A stretch of DNA of 64,000 nt, taken from assembly GCF_009765965.1 (NCBI RefSeq), contig NZ_LMUL01000014.1, positions 2,379,024 through 2,443,023 of the forward strand, in the 5' to 3' direction. A program made the translations under genes and the position numbers. The DNA is from Caulobacter sp. S45 (GTDB lineage: Bacteria > Pseudomonadota > Alphaproteobacteria > Caulobacterales > Caulobacteraceae). Below, piece after piece: positions 9,305 to 19,771 of this stretch. Each line of letters starts with the position of its first letter. Position 1 is the stretch's first letter. The notes beneath the pieces were generated by a model. It ran no database searches. It was not told where the DNA came from and saw nothing but the letters and a program-made list of their open reading frames with translations.

Positions 9305-9685
9305 ATGAGCAAGCAAGCCAAGCCTCGCCGCCTGTCCGAAACCTCCGCCATGGCCAAGGTCACTGCGTTGCGCACCAGCGCGCGCAAGCTGAACCTGGTC
9401 GCGCAGTCCATCCGTGGCCTGCCCGTCCAGCGCGCCCTGAACGAGCTCGAGTTCAGCCACAAGCGTATCGCCAAGGATGTGCGCAAGGCGCTCTATTCGG
9501 CGATCTCCAACGCCGAGAACAACCACAACCTGGACATCGACGCCCTGGTCGTGGCCGAAGCCTTCGTCGGCAAGAACCTGATCATGAAGCGCTTCTCCGC
9601 CCGCGCCCGCGGTCGGGCTGCGCGTATCGAAAAGCCCTTCTCGGAACTCACCATCGTGGTCCGCGAACAAGCCGAGGCTGCGTAA
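9305..9685 (+). CDS. rplV: 50S ribosomal protein L22
   Basis: 126 residues, [20 protein letters not shown], then the L22 core ([20 protein letters not shown]) and the tunnel beta-hairpin ([18 protein letters not shown]). The ATG at 9305, two bases after the rpsS stop, is chosen; the reading frame is open far upstream but without homology. Confidence 0.96.
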   Translation: MSKQAKPRRLSETSAMAKVTALRTSARKLNLVAQSIRGLPVQRALNELEFSHKRIAKDVRKALYSAISNAENNHNLDIDALVVAEAFVGKNLIMKRFSARARGRAARIEKPFSELTIVVREQAEAA

Positions 9686-9686
9686 T

Positions 9687-10451
9687 ATGGGTCAGAAGGT
9701 CAATCCGATCGGTCTGCGCCTCGGCGTCAACCGCACCTGGGACAGCCGCTGGTTCGCCGACGGCGAGGACTACGGTCGCCTGCTCCACCAGGACATCAAG
9801 GTCCGCAAGTGGCTGAAGGAACGCCTCAAGCAGGCCGGCGTGTCGCGCATCATCATCGAGCGCCCGCACAAGAAGTGCCGCGTCACCATCTACGCCGCCC
9901 GTCCCGGTGTCATCATCGGCAAGAAGGGCGCGGACATCGACAAGCTCCGCAAGGACCTGTCGGGCATGACCGAGGGCGAGGTGTTCCTGAACATCGTCGA
10001 GGTGCGCAAGCCCGAGACCGACGCCCAGCTGATCGCCGAGTCCATCGCCCAGCAGCTCGAGCGCCGGATCGCCTTCCGTCGCGCCATGAAGCGTTCGATG
10101 CAATCCGCCATGCGCCTCGGGGCGAAGGGCGTTCGGATCAACGTCTCGGGCCGTCTCGGCGGTGCGGAAATCGCGCGGATGGAATGGTATCGCGAAGGTC
10201 GCGTGCCGCTTCACACCCTACGCGCCGACATCGATTACGGCTTCACCGAAGCCACCACCACCTACGGCATCATCGGCGTGAAGGTCTGGGTCTTTAAGGG
10301 CGAAGTGCTCGAGCACGATCCCATGGCTCAGGACAAGCGCTGGGCTCTGGAAGCGACTGGCCCGGGCGGTGAAGGCGACCGTCGTGACCGTGGCGACCGT
10401 GGCGATCGGCGGGGACAACGCCGCGATCGCCAGGCCGAAACGCCGGCCTGA
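9687..10451 (+). CDS. rpsC: 30S ribosomal protein S3
   Basis: 254 residues, [20 protein letters not shown], with the KH domain ([20 protein letters not shown]) and the C-terminal S3 domain. S3 lies at the mRNA entry channel. The last 25 residues form an unusual Arg/Asp tail ([19 protein letters not shown]) caused by near-repeats of GACCGT in the DNA; it is likely disordered and lineage-specific. Confidence 0.97.
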   Translation: MGQKVNPIGLRLGVNRTWDSRWFADGEDYGRLLHQDIKVRKWLKERLKQAGVSRIIIERPHKKCRVTIYAARPGVIIGKKGADIDKLRKDLSGMTEGEVFLNIVEVRKPETDAQLIAESIAQQLERRIAFRRAMKRSMQSAMRLGAKGVRINVSGRLGGAEIARMEWYREGRVPLHTLRADIDYGFTEATTTYGIIGVKVWVFKGEVLEHDPMAQDKRWALEATGPGGEGDRRDRGDRGDRRGQRRDRQAETPA

Positions 10452-10461
10452 GGATTGAATC

Positions 10462-10905
10462 ATGCTGCAACCCAAGAAAACCAAGTTCCGTAAGCAGTTC
10501 AAGGGCCGTATCCACGGCGTGGCCAAGGCTGGCTTCAGCCTGACCTTCGGCTCCTACGGCCTGAAGTCGCTTGAACCCGAGCGGGTCACTGCTCGCCAGA
10601 TCGAAGCCGCCCGTCGCGCCATCACTCGTCAGATGAAGCGCCAAGGCCGGGTCTGGATCCGCGTATTCCCCGACGTGCCGGTGACCGGCAAGCCGGCCGA
10701 AGTGCGGATGGGCAAGGGCAAGGGCGCCATCGATCACTGGGCCGCGCGGGTTCACCCGGGTCGGATCCTGTTCGAGATCGACGGCGTGCCGGACGACGTG
10801 GCCCGCGAGGCGCTGCGTCTCGGCTCCGCCAAGCTCTCGGTGCGCACCAAGGTCGTCACCCGCCACGACGCGGGCGCGATCCACGAGAACGTCGAGGCCG
10901 CGTGA
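10462..10905 (+). CDS. rplP: 50S ribosomal protein L16
   Basis: 147 residues, [20 protein letters not shown], slightly longer than E. coli L16 (136). The additional residues are at the C-terminus ([13 protein letters not shown]). It contacts the A-site tRNA region of the 50S subunit. Its TGA stop overlaps the rpmC ATG (TGATG). Confidence 0.97.
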   Translation: MLQPKKTKFRKQFKGRIHGVAKAGFSLTFGSYGLKSLEPERVTARQIEAARRAITRQMKRQGRVWIRVFPDVPVTGKPAEVRMGKGKGAIDHWAARVHPGRILFEIDGVPDDVAREALRLGSAKLSVRTKVVTRHDAGAIHENVEAA

Positions 10906-11102
10906 TGAAGATGCAAGAGATCCGGGGCCTGAACCCCGATCAGCTCAGCGACCAGCTCATCGAGCTGAAGCGCGAGCAGTTCAACCTGCGTTTCCAGGCG
11001 GCGACCGGCCAACTGGAAAAGTCGCACCGTGTGGAAGAGGTCCGTCGGGACATCGCGCGGATCAAGACCCAGCTGCGCACCAGCGCGCCTGTGGCCAACT
11101 GA
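10905..11102 (+). CDS. rpmC: 50S ribosomal protein L29
   Basis: 65 residues, [20 protein letters not shown], the two-helix L29 fold with the conserved [20 protein letters not shown]. The start is set at ATG 10905, coupled to the rplP stop; a GTG three bases earlier would add one residue. Confidence 0.95.
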   Translation: MKMQEIRGLNPDQLSDQLIELKREQFNLRFQAATGQLEKSHRVEEVRRDIARIKTQLRTSAPVAN

Positions 11103-11114
11103 GGGAGACGATAG

Positions 11115-11366
11115 ATGCCTAAGCGTATTCTCGAAGGCGTGGTCGTTTCCGACAAGGGCGACAAGACCGTGGTCGTGAAGGTCGAGCGGACCTTCCTGCA
11201 CCCCGTGCTGAAGAAGACCGTGCGCCGGTCGAAGAAGTATCATGCCCATGACGAGGGCAATTCCTACAAGGCCGGCGATCTGGCTCGCATCATCGAGTGC
11301 GCGCCGAAGTCGAAGCTGAAGACTTGGGAGGTCCTTCCGAAGGCCGCCCAGGCTTCCGCGCACTAA
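11115..11366 (+). CDS. rpsQ: 30S ribosomal protein S17
   Basis: 83 residues, [20 protein letters not shown], an OB-fold S17 of normal length with the T-V-V-V-K-V-E-R strand. Primary 16S rRNA binder. Preceded by GGGAGA about 7 bases upstream. Confidence 0.96.
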   Translation: MPKRILEGVVVSDKGDKTVVVKVERTFLHPVLKKTVRRSKKYHAHDEGNSYKAGDLARIIECAPKSKLKTWEVLPKAAQASAH

Positions 11367-11381
11367 CGGAAGGTCTGAACA

Positions 11382-11750
11382 ATGATTCAGATGCAAACTA
11401 ACCTGGAAGTCGCCGATAATTCGGGCGCCCGTCGGGTCATGTGCATCAAGGTGCTCGGCGGCGCTAAGCGGCGTTACGCCAGCGTGGGCGACGTGATCGT
11501 GGTTTCCGTGAAGGAAGCGATCCCGCGCGGCCGCGTGAAGAAGGGCGACGTGCTGCGCGCCGTGGTGGTTCGCACCGCCAAGGACATCGCGCGCAAGGAC
11601 GGTTCGGTGATCCGCTTCGACAAGAACGCGGCGGTGATCGTGAACAAGTCCTCCGAGCCGATCGGCACCCGCATCTTCGGGCCGGTTCCGCGCGAACTCC
11701 GCGCCAAGAACCACATGAAGATCATCTCGCTCGCCCCTGAGGTGCTGTGA
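11382..11750 (+). CDS. rplN: 50S ribosomal protein L14
   Basis: 122 residues, [20 protein letters not shown], the highly conserved L14 start. It forms an intersubunit bridge and the RsfS site. First gene of the spc part of the cluster, with no separating terminator or evident promoter after rpsQ, so S10 and spc look transcribed together. Confidence 0.97.
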   Translation: MIQMQTNLEVADNSGARRVMCIKVLGGAKRRYASVGDVIVVSVKEAIPRGRVKKGDVLRAVVVRTAKDIARKDGSVIRFDKNAAVIVNKSSEPIGTRIFGPVPRELRAKNHMKIISLAPEVL

Positions 11751-12064
11751 TGGCGGCCAAGATCAAGAAGGGCGACCGCGTCGTCCTGCTCACCGGCAAG
11801 GACAAGGGCAAGCAAGGCCAGGTCCAGCAGGTGATGCCGAAGGAAAACCGCCTGATCGTGGAAGGCCTGAACATGGTCAAGCGCCACACCAAGGCTTCGC
11901 AATCCGATCCCCAGGGCGGGATCAAGCACAAGGAGGCTCCCCTCCATGTGTCGAACGTGGCCTGCGTCGACTCCAACGGTAAGCCGACCCGCGTCGGTTT
12001 CCGTATCGAAGGCGACAAGAAGGTCCGTTTCGCCAAGACGACGGGGGAAGTGATCAATGGTTGA
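11750..12064 (+). CDS. rplX: 50S ribosomal protein L24
   Basis: 104 residues, [20 protein letters not shown], with the KOW motif. Assembly initiator of the 50S subunit. The ATG at 11750 overlaps the rplN stop. Its 3' end overlaps the rplE start by eight bases, an uncommon overlap in the cluster. Confidence 0.96.
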   Translation: MAAKIKKGDRVVLLTGKDKGKQGQVQQVMPKENRLIVEGLNMVKRHTKASQSDPQGGIKHKEAPLHVSNVACVDSNGKPTRVGFRIEGDKKVRFAKTTGEVING

Positions 12065-12635
12065 TGTGCAAACCGATCGCTACGAGCCGCGGCTGAAGAC
12101 CGAGTACAAGGCTCGGGTCCGCGACGCTCTGCGCGAGCAATTCGGCTACACCAACGAGATGCAGATTCCGCGTCTCGACAAGGTGGTGCTGAACATGGGT
12201 ATCGGGGAGGCCGTGACGGACTCCAAGAAGACCCAGACGGCCATGAAGGACCTGGCGGCGATCGCCGGCCAGAAGCCCGCGCCCACCCGCGCCCGCAAGT
12301 CCATCGCCGGCTTCAAGCTGCGCGAGAACATGGTCATCGGCGCCAAGGTGACGCTCCGCAAGGACCGCATGTACGAGTTCCTGGACCGCCTGATCACCGT
12401 GGCCCTGCCGCGGGTGAAGGACTTCCGGGGTCTGCGGCCCACCAGCTTCGACGGTCGCGGCAACTACGCCATGGGTCTCAAGGAACACATTGTGTTCCCC
12501 GAGATCAACTACGACGAGATCGACCAGATGTGGGGCATGGACATCATCGTCTGCACCACGGCCAAGAGCGATGACGAAGCGCGTGCGCTTCTCAAGGAAT
12601 TTAAATTCCCGTTCACCACCCAGGCGGGAGGCTGA
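12057..12635 (+). CDS. rplE: 50S ribosomal protein L5
   Basis: 192 residues with the L5 core ([20 protein letters not shown], then [12 protein letters not shown]). Binds 5S rRNA and the P-site tRNA elbow. It starts inside rplX with [14 protein letters not shown], an N-terminus slightly longer than that of E. coli L5. Confidence 0.97.
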   Translation: MVDVQTDRYEPRLKTEYKARVRDALREQFGYTNEMQIPRLDKVVLNMGIGEAVTDSKKTQTAMKDLAAIAGQKPAPTRARKSIAGFKLRENMVIGAKVTLRKDRMYEFLDRLITVALPRVKDFRGLRPTSFDGRGNYAMGLKEHIVFPEINYDEIDQMWGMDIIVCTTAKSDDEARALLKEFKFPFTTQAGG

Positions 12636-12641
12636 GGACCG

Positions 12642-12947
12642 ATGGCTAAGAAAAGCGCCGTCAACCGCAACAACGCGGTCCGCAAGATGGCGAAGCAGTT
12701 CGCCGCCAGGCGCGCCGAGCTGAAGGCCATCGCCAACGACGAGAGCCGTCCGCTGGAGGAGCGCTTCGACGCGCGCCTCCGGCTGGCCGAACTGCCCCGC
12801 AGTTCCTCGCCGACCCGCATCCGCAACCGCTGCGCCGTCACCGGACGTCCGCGCGCCTTTTATCGTAAGCTCAAGATGAGCCGGATCGCACTTCGCGAGC
12901 TTGGCTCCGCCGGCCAGATTCCTGGTCTCGTGAAGTCGAGCTGGTAA
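12642..12947 (+). CDS. rpsN: 30S ribosomal protein S14 (zinc-free type)
   Basis: 101 residues, [20 protein letters not shown], the long S14 form. The C-terminal site [16 protein letters not shown] retains only one of the four zinc cysteines, so it is the C-minus type. Needed for late 30S head assembly. Confidence 0.97.
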   Translation: MAKKSAVNRNNAVRKMAKQFAARRAELKAIANDESRPLEERFDARLRLAELPRSSSPTRIRNRCAVTGRPRAFYRKLKMSRIALRELGSAGQIPGLVKSSW

Positions 12948-12963
12948 GGGGAGAAGAAGAGCA

Positions 12964-13362
12964 ATGTCCTTCAACGATCCCCTGAGCGATATGATCGCTC
13001 GCATCAAGAACGCGGCCGAGCGCAAGCGTTCCAAGGTGTCCACCCCGGCTTCCAAGCTGCGCGGCCGTGTCCTGGATGTGCTCCAGGAAGAAGGCTATAT
13101 CCGCGGCTACGCCCTGGTCGAAGAGGCCGGCAAGCACCCGGAATTCGAAATCGAGCTGAAGTACTTCGACGGCGCGCCGGTCATCGCGGAAATCTCCCGC
13201 GTGTCCAAGCCGGGCCGTCGGGTCTATTCCGCCATCTCCGAGCTCAAGCCGGTGAAGAACGGGCTCGGTATCTCCATCCTGTCCACGTCCAAGGGCGTGA
13301 TGTCGGACCAAGCAGCGCGCGCCGAAAACGTCGGCGGCGAAGTCTTGTGCCGCGTCTACTAA
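12964..13362 (+). CDS. rpsH: 30S ribosomal protein S8
   Basis: 132 residues, [20 protein letters not shown], ending with the S8 signature [16 protein letters not shown] and [17 protein letters not shown]. In E. coli S8 represses the spc operon by binding at the rplE start. A GGGGAGAAG ribosome site precedes it. Confidence 0.97.
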   Translation: MSFNDPLSDMIARIKNAAERKRSKVSTPASKLRGRVLDVLQEEGYIRGYALVEEAGKHPEFEIELKYFDGAPVIAEISRVSKPGRRVYSAISELKPVKNGLGISILSTSKGVMSDQAARAENVGGEVLCRVY

Positions 13363-13373
13363 GGGCCTGATCC

Positions 13374-13907
13374 ATGTCCCGTATCGGAAAGAAGGCCATC
13401 GCCATCCCCGCCGGCGTCACCGTGACGCTGAGCGGCCAGGCGGTGTCCGTTAAAGGCCCCAAGGGCCAACTGGCCTACACCGCGCCCGACGAGATCGTCG
13501 TGACGCAGCAAGACGGTCAGATCACGCTCACGCCCACCAGTCAGAGCCAGCGCGCCCGCTCCATGTGGGGTTTGTCCCGCACGCTGGTGAACAACATGGT
13601 CGACGGCGTGACCAAGGGTTACGAAGAGACCCTGGAACTGGTCGGCGTTGGTTACCGCGCCGCGATCAAGGGCAAGACGCTGAGCCTCCAGCTCGGCTTC
13701 AGCCACGATATCGATATGCCGCCGCCCGAAGGCATCGCCTTCGCTTCGGCCAAGCCGACCGAGATCAAGATCAGCGGCATCGACAAGCAGATGGTGGGCG
13801 AGACCGCCGCCCGCATCCGCCGCATCCGCCCGCCGGAGCCCTACAAGGGCAAGGGCGTTCGCTACGCCGGCGAGAAGGTGCGGCGCAAGGAAGGCAAGAA
13901 GAAGTAA
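13374..13907 (+). CDS. rplF: 50S ribosomal protein L6
   Basis: 177 residues, [20 protein letters not shown], with duplicated L6 domains and the C-terminal signature [20 protein letters not shown]. Located by the GTPase-associated region. Normal length; closely followed by rplR. Confidence 0.97.
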   Translation: MSRIGKKAIAIPAGVTVTLSGQAVSVKGPKGQLAYTAPDEIVVTQQDGQITLTPTSQSQRARSMWGLSRTLVNNMVDGVTKGYEETLELVGVGYRAAIKGKTLSLQLGFSHDIDMPPPEGIAFASAKPTEIKISGIDKQMVGETAARIRRIRPPEPYKGKGVRYAGEKVRRKEGKKK

Positions 13908-13910
13908 GCC

Positions 13911-14273
13911 ATGGCCCTGTCCGCCCGCGAAACCTACAACCGCCGCGCCGAGCGCAATCGTCTTCGCCTGAAGGCCGTCGGCAACGGCCGTCCGCGCCTG
14001 TCGGTGCACCGCTCGTCCAAGCACATCTACGCCCAGATCATCGACGATTCGAAGGGCGTCACGCTCGCCTCGGCCTCTTCGCTTGAGAGCGGCGAGGGCG
14101 TTCCGGAAAAGGGCTCCGACAAGGCCGCCGCGGCCGCCGTCGGCAAGCTCGTCGCCGAGCGCGCCAAGGCCGCCGGGGTTCAAGCCGTGGTGTTCGACCG
14201 CGGCGGGTTCGTCTTTCACGGCCGCGTCAAGGCGCTGGCCGACGCCGCGCGCGAAGCCGGCCTGAGCTTCTGA
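13911..14273 (+). CDS. rplR: 50S ribosomal protein L18
   Basis: 120 residues, [20 protein letters not shown], with [20 protein letters not shown] and [20 protein letters not shown]. Binds 5S rRNA together with L5. Three bases separate it from rplF. Confidence 0.97.
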   Translation: MALSARETYNRRAERNRLRLKAVGNGRPRLSVHRSSKHIYAQIIDDSKGVTLASASSLESGEGVPEKGSDKAAAAAVGKLVAERAKAAGVQAVVFDRGGFVFHGRVKALADAAREAGLSF

Positions 14274-14283
14274 GGATCAACCC

Positions 14284-14865
14284 ATGGCTCGTCCCAACGA
14301 AGACCGCAACAATCGCCGCCCCCGGGACGGCGAGGACCGCGACAACGAAATCGTCGAAAAGCTGGTCCACATCAACCGCGTCGCCGCGACCGTGAAGGGT
14401 GGCCGTCGTTTCTCGTTCGCCGCCCTGATGGTGGTGGGCGACGGCAAGGGCCGGGTCGGCTTCGGTCATGGCAAGGCGCGTGAAGTGCCGGAAGCCATCC
14501 GCAAGGCGACCGAGGAAGCCAAGAAGACCATGATCCGCGTCCCGCTGCGCGAGAGCCGCACCCTGCACCACGACGGCCACGGCCGTCACGGCGCGGGTAA
14601 GGTGATGCTGCGCGCGGCGCCTCCGGGCACCGGCGTGATCGCCGGTGGTCCGATGCGCGCGGTGCTGGAAACCCTCGGCATCGCCGATGTGGTGGCCAAG
14701 TCGGTCGGCTCGTCCAACCCCTACAACATGGTGCGCGCCACGTTCGACGCCCTGAAGGGCCAAAGCTCGCCCCGTCAGGTCGCCAACAAGCGCAGCAAGA
14801 AGGTCGGCGACATCCTGGGCCGTCGCAGCGACGGTGCGTCTTCGACCGAAGTCGTGGAGGGCTGA
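14284..14865 (+). CDS. rpsE: 30S ribosomal protein S5
   Basis: 193 residues. A 15-residue polar N-terminus ([15 protein letters not shown]) precedes the S5 double-stranded-RNA-binding fold ([37 protein letters not shown]). S5 affects decoding accuracy. The C-terminus is longer than in E. coli (166 residues), as in other alphaproteobacteria. Confidence 0.97.
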   Translation: MARPNEDRNNRRPRDGEDRDNEIVEKLVHINRVAATVKGGRRFSFAALMVVGDGKGRVGFGHGKAREVPEAIRKATEEAKKTMIRVPLRESRTLHHDGHGRHGAGKVMLRAAPPGTGVIAGGPMRAVLETLGIADVVAKSVGSSNPYNMVRATFDALKGQSSPRQVANKRSKKVGDILGRRSDGASSTEVVEG

Positions 14866-14867
14866 TC

Positions 14868-15050
14868 ATGTCGACCATCATCGTCCGTCAAACTGGTAGC
14901 CCGATCCGCCGTCCCAAGGATCAACGCGACACGCTCAAGGGCCTCGGCCTGAACCGCGTCGGCCGCGTGTCCGAACTGACCGACACCCCTGCGGTCCGCG
15001 GCATGATCGCCAAGGTCGCGCACATGGTGCGTGTGGAAAACGAGGGCTAA
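14868..15050 (+). CDS. rpmD: 50S ribosomal protein L30
   Basis: 60 residues, [20 protein letters not shown], with the L30 motif [20 protein letters not shown]. Two bases after rpsE. A 118-base gap, the longest yet within the cluster, follows before rplO. Confidence 0.96.
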   Translation: MSTIIVRQTGSPIRRPKDQRDTLKGLGLNRVGRVSELTDTPAVRGMIAKVAHMVRVENEG

Positions 15051-15168
15051 GCTCTCGGTTCGCCTCAGTCGCCCTTCCTCCTGGTTCGCCGGGGGATGGG
15101 TGTTGAGGGGCGAGAATATCAACAGCCGAGTCGGCCCTGGCGCCGGCGCGAACTCCAAGGAGTAGGCG

Positions 15169-15657
15169 ATGGTTAAGCTAAACGAACTGGCGAACAACGA
15201 AGGTTCGCGCAAGAAGCGTATGCGGGTTGGCCGTGGCGAAGGCTCCGGCAAGGGCAAGACCGGCGGTCGCGGCGTGAAGGGTCAGAAGGCCCGTACCGGC
15301 CACGGCATGGCGGGGTTCGAAGGCGGCCAGATGCCGCTGCACATGCGCATGCCCAAGCGCGGCTTCAACAATCCCTTCGCCAAGGAATTCGCCGAGGTGA
15401 ACCTGTGGCGCCTGGCCAAGGCGGTGGAAGCCGGCAAGCTGGACGTCTCCAAGGCGATCGACGCTGCGACCCTGGTCGCCGCCGGCGTGATCCGTCGCCC
15501 CAAGGACGGCGTGCGTCTGCTGGGTCAGGGCGAGCTTTCCGCCAAGCTGAACCTGACGGTCTATTCCGCCACCGCCTCGGCGCGCGAAGCGATCGAGAAG
15601 GCCGGCGGCTCGCTCACCGAGACGCGTCCGGTCAAGGCGGAACCCGTCGAAGCTTGA
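15169..15657 (+). CDS. rplO: 50S ribosomal protein L15
   Basis: 162 residues, [20 protein letters not shown], with the Gly/Lys/Arg-rich N-terminal extension ([20 protein letters not shown]) that winds into 23S rRNA. An AAGGAG ribosome site lies 8 bases upstream. Followed by a 119-base gap before secY. Confidence 0.97.
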   Translation: MVKLNELANNEGSRKKRMRVGRGEGSGKGKTGGRGVKGQKARTGHGMAGFEGGQMPLHMRMPKRGFNNPFAKEFAEVNLWRLAKAVEAGKLDVSKAIDAATLVAAGVIRRPKDGVRLLGQGELSAKLNLTVYSATASAREAIEKAGGSLTETRPVKAEPVEA

Positions 15658-15776
15658 TTTCGGCTTAGCCGCTCGCATCCGGCGAAGGTTTCGCCTATCT
15701 CTGACGTCCAAGGACCGGCCGCTCGGCGTCTGCTGATGCGGCTGGTTTCATGTCCAAGTTCCCTGGGGGAGCCGAA

Positions 15777-17150
15777 ATGGCCTCGGCCGCCGAGCAGCTA
15801 GCCGCTAACATGAACTACGGCGCCTTCCAGAAGGCGACCGACCTGCACAAGCGCCTGTGGTTCACCCTGGGCGCTCTGCTGGTCTATCGGATGGGCACCT
15901 ATATCCCCATCCCCGGCATCGATCCTGCCGCCTTCGCCCAGGCCTTCAACGGCCAGGCCAAGGGAATCCTGGGCATGTTCAACATGTTCTCGGGTGGCGC
16001 GGTGTCGCGCATGGCGGTCTTCTCGCTGAACGTGATGCCCTACATCTCGGCGTCGATCATCGTCCAGCTGATGGGCACCATGTACTCGCCGTGGGAAAAG
16101 CTCCGCAAGGAGGGCGGCGAGGCCGGGCGCAAGACGCTCAACCAGTACACCCGTTATCTGACCGTGGTGCTGGCTCTGGTGCAGTCGTTCGGCATCTCCC
16201 AGGCCCTGCTGCACACCGGGGGCCACCTGGTGGCCCAGGAGCCGGTGTTCTTCACCATCACCACCATGGCCACCCTGACCGGCGGCACCCTGTTCCTGAT
16301 GTGGCTGGGCGAGCAGATGACCACGCGCGGCGTCGGCAACGGCACCAGCCTGATCATCTTCGCCGGCATCGTGGCCCAGCTGCCCATGGCCATCTGGCAG
16401 ATGTTCACGCTGACCCGCACCGGCGAGATGAACGGCTTCGCCATGTTCGCTATCTTCGCCATGGCCGTGGGCGTGGTGCTGTTCATCGTGTTCATGGAGC
16501 GCTCGCAGCGCCGGCTGTTGGTGCAGTATCCCAAGCGCCAGGTCGGCAACCGCATGTACGGGGGCGACAGCTCGTTCCTGCCGCTGAAGATCAACACCGC
16601 CGGCGTGATCCCGCCGATCTTCGCCTCGTCGCTGCTGTTGCTGCCGGCGACGGTGATGGGCTTCCTGGCGACCGCCCATCTGCCGCCCTGGGCCCAGTGG
16701 CTGCCGAGTGCGGTCGGCCAGCTCCAGCACGGCAAGCCGCTGTTCATGCTGCTCTACGGCGCCATGATCATCTTCTTCACCTTCTTCTACACCTCCATCG
16801 TGTTCAATCCGGAGGAGACGGCGGAGAACCTGCGCAAGTACGGCGGCTTCCTGCCCGGGATACGTCCGGGCAAGCGCACGGCGGACTACATGGACTTCGT
16901 GCTGACCCGGTTGACGGTGATCGGTGCGGCCTACATCACAGTGGTCTGCCTGGTGCCTGAGGCGCTGACGAGCTTCTACAACATGCCTGCGCTCGGCGGC
17001 ACATCGATCCTGATCACCGTGACCGTGACCATGGACACCGTGACCCAAATCCAGTCGCACCTGCTGTCCCACCAGTATGAGGGGCTGATCAAGAAGTCCC
17101 GCGGCAAGGGCGGCGCAGGTGGCATGCGGCCCCGGGTGGCCGCACGATGA
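15777..17150 (+). CDS. secY: Preprotein translocase subunit SecY
   Basis: Central pore of the Sec translocon. 457 residues with ten hydrophobic segments; the N-terminal region contains KRLWFTLGALLVYRMGTYIP and the plug region IPGIDPAAFAQ. The ATG at 15777 is preferred over one at 15750 because GGGGGAG lies at 15765-15771 and the start MASAAEQLAANMN matches Caulobacter-type SecY. Its stop overlaps the adk start by four bases (ATGA). The cytoplasmic C5 loop (NPEETAENLRKYGGFLPGIR) is intact. Confidence 0.97.
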   Translation: MASAAEQLAANMNYGAFQKATDLHKRLWFTLGALLVYRMGTYIPIPGIDPAAFAQAFNGQAKGILGMFNMFSGGAVSRMAVFSLNVMPYISASIIVQLMGTMYSPWEKLRKEGGEAGRKTLNQYTRYLTVVLALVQSFGISQALLHTGGHLVAQEPVFFTITTMATLTGGTLFLMWLGEQMTTRGVGNGTSLIIFAGIVAQLPMAIWQMFTLTRTGEMNGFAMFAIFAMAVGVVLFIVFMERSQRRLLVQYPKRQVGNRMYGGDSSFLPLKINTAGVIPPIFASSLLLLPATVMGFLATAHLPPWAQWLPSAVGQLQHGKPLFMLLYGAMIIFFTFFYTSIVFNPEETAENLRKYGGFLPGIRPGKRTADYMDFVLTRLTVIGAAYITVVCLVPEALTSFYNMPALGGTSILITVTVTMDTVTQIQSHLLSHQYEGLIKKSRGKGGAGGMRPRVAAR

Positions 17151-17728
17151 ACCTGATCCTGTTCGGGCCGCCGGCGGCGGGGAAGGGCACCCAGGCCCTG
17201 CGGCTGGTGCAGCAGCACGGGATGGTGCAGCTCTCGACAGGCGACATGCTGCGGGCCGCCAAGACCTCCGGGTCGGAGCTGGGTCATCGCGTGGCCGAGA
17301 TCATGAACCGGGGGGAACTGGTTTCCGACGAGATCGTGGTGGACCTGATCGAAGAACGCCTGCCCGAGGCCGAGGCGGCCGGCGGCGCGATCTTCGACGG
17401 CTTTCCGCGCACGGTCGCCCAGGCCGAAGCGCTGGACAATATGCTGGCGCACCGTCACGCTCAGATCGACATCGTGATTCGGCTGGTGGTGGACCACTCA
17501 GCCCTGCTGTCGCGGATCGCCAAGCGATTCGCCGAGCAGGGGCGGCCGGACGACAACCCGGAAGTGTTCGAGACGCGCCTGTCGGCTTACGCCGCCCAGA
17601 CCGCGCCCCTGCTTCCGTACTACCAGCTTCAGGGCAAACTCGTTGAATTGGACGGTATGACGTCCGTCGACGAGGTGGCCCGAGGGATCGACAAGGCCTT
17701 GGAAAGAGTGGGAGTCCACACCTACTGA
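17147..17728 (+). CDS. adk: Adenylate kinase (short form)
   Basis: Catalyses ATP + AMP = 2 ADP in the cytoplasm. 193 residues with P-loop GPPAAGKGT (7-15), the AMP-site STGDMLR, and FDGFPRT. Shorter than the 214-residue E. coli enzyme because the LID insert is replaced by a short loop (AKRFAEQGRPDDNPEVFETR), as in other alphaproteobacterial short adenylate kinases. Translationally coupled to secY, the usual arrangement. Confidence 0.97.
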   Translation: MNLILFGPPAAGKGTQALRLVQQHGMVQLSTGDMLRAAKTSGSELGHRVAEIMNRGELVSDEIVVDLIEERLPEAEAAGGAIFDGFPRTVAQAEALDNMLAHRHAQIDIVIRLVVDHSALLSRIAKRFAEQGRPDDNPEVFETRLSAYAAQTAPLLPYYQLQGKLVELDGMTSVDEVARGIDKALERVGVHTY

Positions 17729-17760
17729 GGTCTGGGGCTCTAACGCGTGTGAACAGACAG

Positions 17761-17788
17761 TTGACGCGCGCGACAAGCTCTCTATAAC
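17761..17788 (+). promoter_or_regulatory. Putative internal promoter for the alpha operon (rpsM-rplQ)
   Basis: TTGACG (17761-17766) and TATAAC (17783-17788) with 16-base spacing lie in the 155-base gap between adk and rpsM. No terminator is visible between adk and this site, so readthrough from the spc genes would add to initiation here. Confidence 0.6.
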
Positions 17789-17883
17789 ACCGCATTCCGC
17801 GAAAGGGCGCGAAGGTTGTCGGCTGCGTGCAAGCACGGGGCGGACCTATTCGTGTTTTTTGTGCGCGTACAGGAGATTCGGAC

Positions 17884-18252
17884 GTGGCCCGCATCGCAGG
17901 CGTCAACATTCCCACCAACAAGCGCGTCGAGATCGCGCTGCAGTACATCCACGGCATTGGCCAGCAACGGGCCAAGGAAATCCTCCAGACCGTGGGTATC
18001 GAGGACAGCCGTCGGGTGAACCAGCTCACCGACGCCGAGGTGCTGCAGATTCGCGAGACGATCGACCGCGAGTACATCGTGGAAGGGGACCTCCGTCGCG
18101 AGGTCTCCATGAACATCAAGCGTCTGCAAGACCTGGCCAGCTATCGCGGCCTGCGTCATCGCCGGGGCCTGCCGGTTCGTGGCCAGCGCACCCATACCAA
18201 CGCCCGTACCCGCAAGGGCCCGGCTAAGCCGATCGCCGGTAAGAAGAAGTAA
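17884..18252 (+). CDS. rpsM: 30S ribosomal protein S13
   Basis: 122 residues starting with GTG ([20 protein letters not shown]), the normal length. AGGAG at 17871-17875, eight bases upstream, supports this start over the in-frame extension to 17827. S13 contacts tRNA and S19 in the 30S head. First gene of the alpha operon segment. Confidence 0.97.
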   Translation: MARIAGVNIPTNKRVEIALQYIHGIGQQRAKEILQTVGIEDSRRVNQLTDAEVLQIRETIDREYIVEGDLRREVSMNIKRLQDLASYRGLRHRRGLPVRGQRTHTNARTRKGPAKPIAGKKK

Positions 18253-18264
18253 GGAACGGTCCCG

Positions 18265-18654
18265 ATGGCCAAGGAACCGACGCGCGTTAAAAAGCGCGAG
18301 CGTAAGAACATCACCTCCGGCGTGGCGCACGTGAACGCCACCTTCAACAACACCATGGTGACCATCACCGACGCGCAGGGAAACACCATTTCCTGGTCGT
18401 CGTCGGGCACGATGGGCTTCAAGGGTTCGCGGAAGTCGACCCCCTATGCCGCCCAGGTGGCCGCCGAGGATGCTGGCCGCAAGGCCATGGAACACGGCGT
18501 GAAGACGCTGGAAGTCAACGTCGCCGGCCCGGGTTCGGGTCGGGAGTCGGCGCTTCGTGCGCTGCAGGCGGTGGGCTTCTCCATCACCACCATCCGCGAC
18601 GTGACCCCGATCCCACACAACGGCTGCCGTCCTCCCAAACGCCGCCGGGTCTGA
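18265..18654 (+). CDS. rpsK: 30S ribosomal protein S11
   Basis: 129 residues, [20 protein letters not shown], with the S11 core ([20 protein letters not shown]) and the C-terminal motif [20 protein letters not shown]. Platform protein of the 30S subunit near the mRNA exit. Confidence 0.97.
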   Translation: MAKEPTRVKKRERKNITSGVAHVNATFNNTMVTITDAQGNTISWSSSGTMGFKGSRKSTPYAAQVAAEDAGRKAMEHGVKTLEVNVAGPGSGRESALRALQAVGFSITTIRDVTPIPHNGCRPPKRRRV

Positions 18655-18745
18655 TCCCAGTCCGCCATTCAATATGCGGGCGCCGAGCCCCCAGTTTTCG
18701 AGCTGGATCCAGGGCCGGCGCCTAAGCCCCGTTCGAGAGACGATC

Positions 18746-19762
18746 GTGATCGAAAGAAACTGGCAAGACCTTATCCGTCCCGAAAAGCCGCAGATCGAGA
18801 CGGGTTCCGACAGCCAGCGCAAGGCGCGCCTGGTGGCCGAGCCGCTGGAACGCGGCTTCGGCGTTACCCTCGGCAACTCGCTTCGCCGCGTGCTGTTGTC
18901 CTCGCTGCAGGGCGCCGCTGTCACCTCCGTCCAGATCGACGGCGTGGTGCACGAGTTCTCCTCGATGGAGGGCGTTCGCGAGGATGTCGTCGACATCATC
19001 CTGAACATCAAGCAGCTGGCGCTGCGGATGCACTCGGAAGGCCCCAAGCGCATCACCCTGCGCGCCACGGGTCCCGGTCCGGTGACCGCCGGCCAGATCG
19101 ACGCCCCCGCCGATATCGAGATCCTGAACAAGGATCACGTGATCTGCACGCTCGACGACGGCGCCTCGGTGCGGATGGAGTTCACCATCAACACCGGCAA
19201 GGGCTACGTCGCCGCCGAGCATAACCGTCCCGAGGACGCGCCCATCGGCCTGATCGCCGTGGATGCGCTCTACAGCCCGGTCAAGCGCGTCGCCTATCGC
19301 GTCGAGCCCACCCGCCAGGGCCAGTCGCTCGACTATGATCGCCTGATCCTGGAAGTCGAAACCAATGGCGCGGTGACGCCTGTGGATGCGGTGGCCTACG
19401 CCGCCCGCATCCTGCAGGACCAGCTGCAGCTGTTCATCACCTTCGACGAACCGAAGAAGAAGGTGTCCGAGGAAGCCAAGCCGGAACTGCCGTTCAACCC
19501 GGCGCTGCTGAAGAAGGTCGACGAGCTGGAGCTTTCGGTCCGTTCGGCCAACTGCCTGAAGAACGACAACATCGTCTACATCGGCGACCTGATCCAGAAG
19601 ACCGAGGGCGAAATGCTTCGCACCCCGAACTTCGGCCGCAAGTCGCTGAACGAGATCAAGGAAGTGCTGACCGGCATGGGCTTGCATCTCGGCATGGACG
19701 TGCCGAACTGGCCGCCCGAAAACATCGAAGACCTGGCCAAGAAGTTCGAAGACCAGATCTGA
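18746..19762 (+). CDS. rpoA: RNA polymerase alpha subunit
   Basis: 338 residues from a GTG start ([20 protein letters not shown]). The N-terminal assembly domain (about 1-235, including [20 protein letters not shown]) is followed by a linker and the C-terminal DNA-binding domain ([20 protein letters not shown] to LGMDVPNW) that contacts UP elements and activators. An in-frame extension upstream to 18674 has no homology. Followed by a 118-base gap with a stem-loop before rplQ. Confidence 0.97.
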   Translation: MIERNWQDLIRPEKPQIETGSDSQRKARLVAEPLERGFGVTLGNSLRRVLLSSLQGAAVTSVQIDGVVHEFSSMEGVREDVVDIILNIKQLALRMHSEGPKRITLRATGPGPVTAGQIDAPADIEILNKDHVICTLDDGASVRMEFTINTGKGYVAAEHNRPEDAPIGLIAVDALYSPVKRVAYRVEPTRQGQSLDYDRLILEVETNGAVTPVDAVAYAARILQDQLQLFITFDEPKKKVSEEAKPELPFNPALLKKVDELELSVRSANCLKNDNIVYIGDLIQKTEGEMLRTPNFGRKSLNEIKEVLTGMGLHLGMDVPNWPPENIEDLAKKFEDQI

Positions 19763-19771
19763 TTCCAACCT

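Noticed and set aside
15798..17072. A 424-codon His/Gln-rich minus-strand frame opposite secY
   Set aside because: Antisense shadow of a conserved membrane protein gene.
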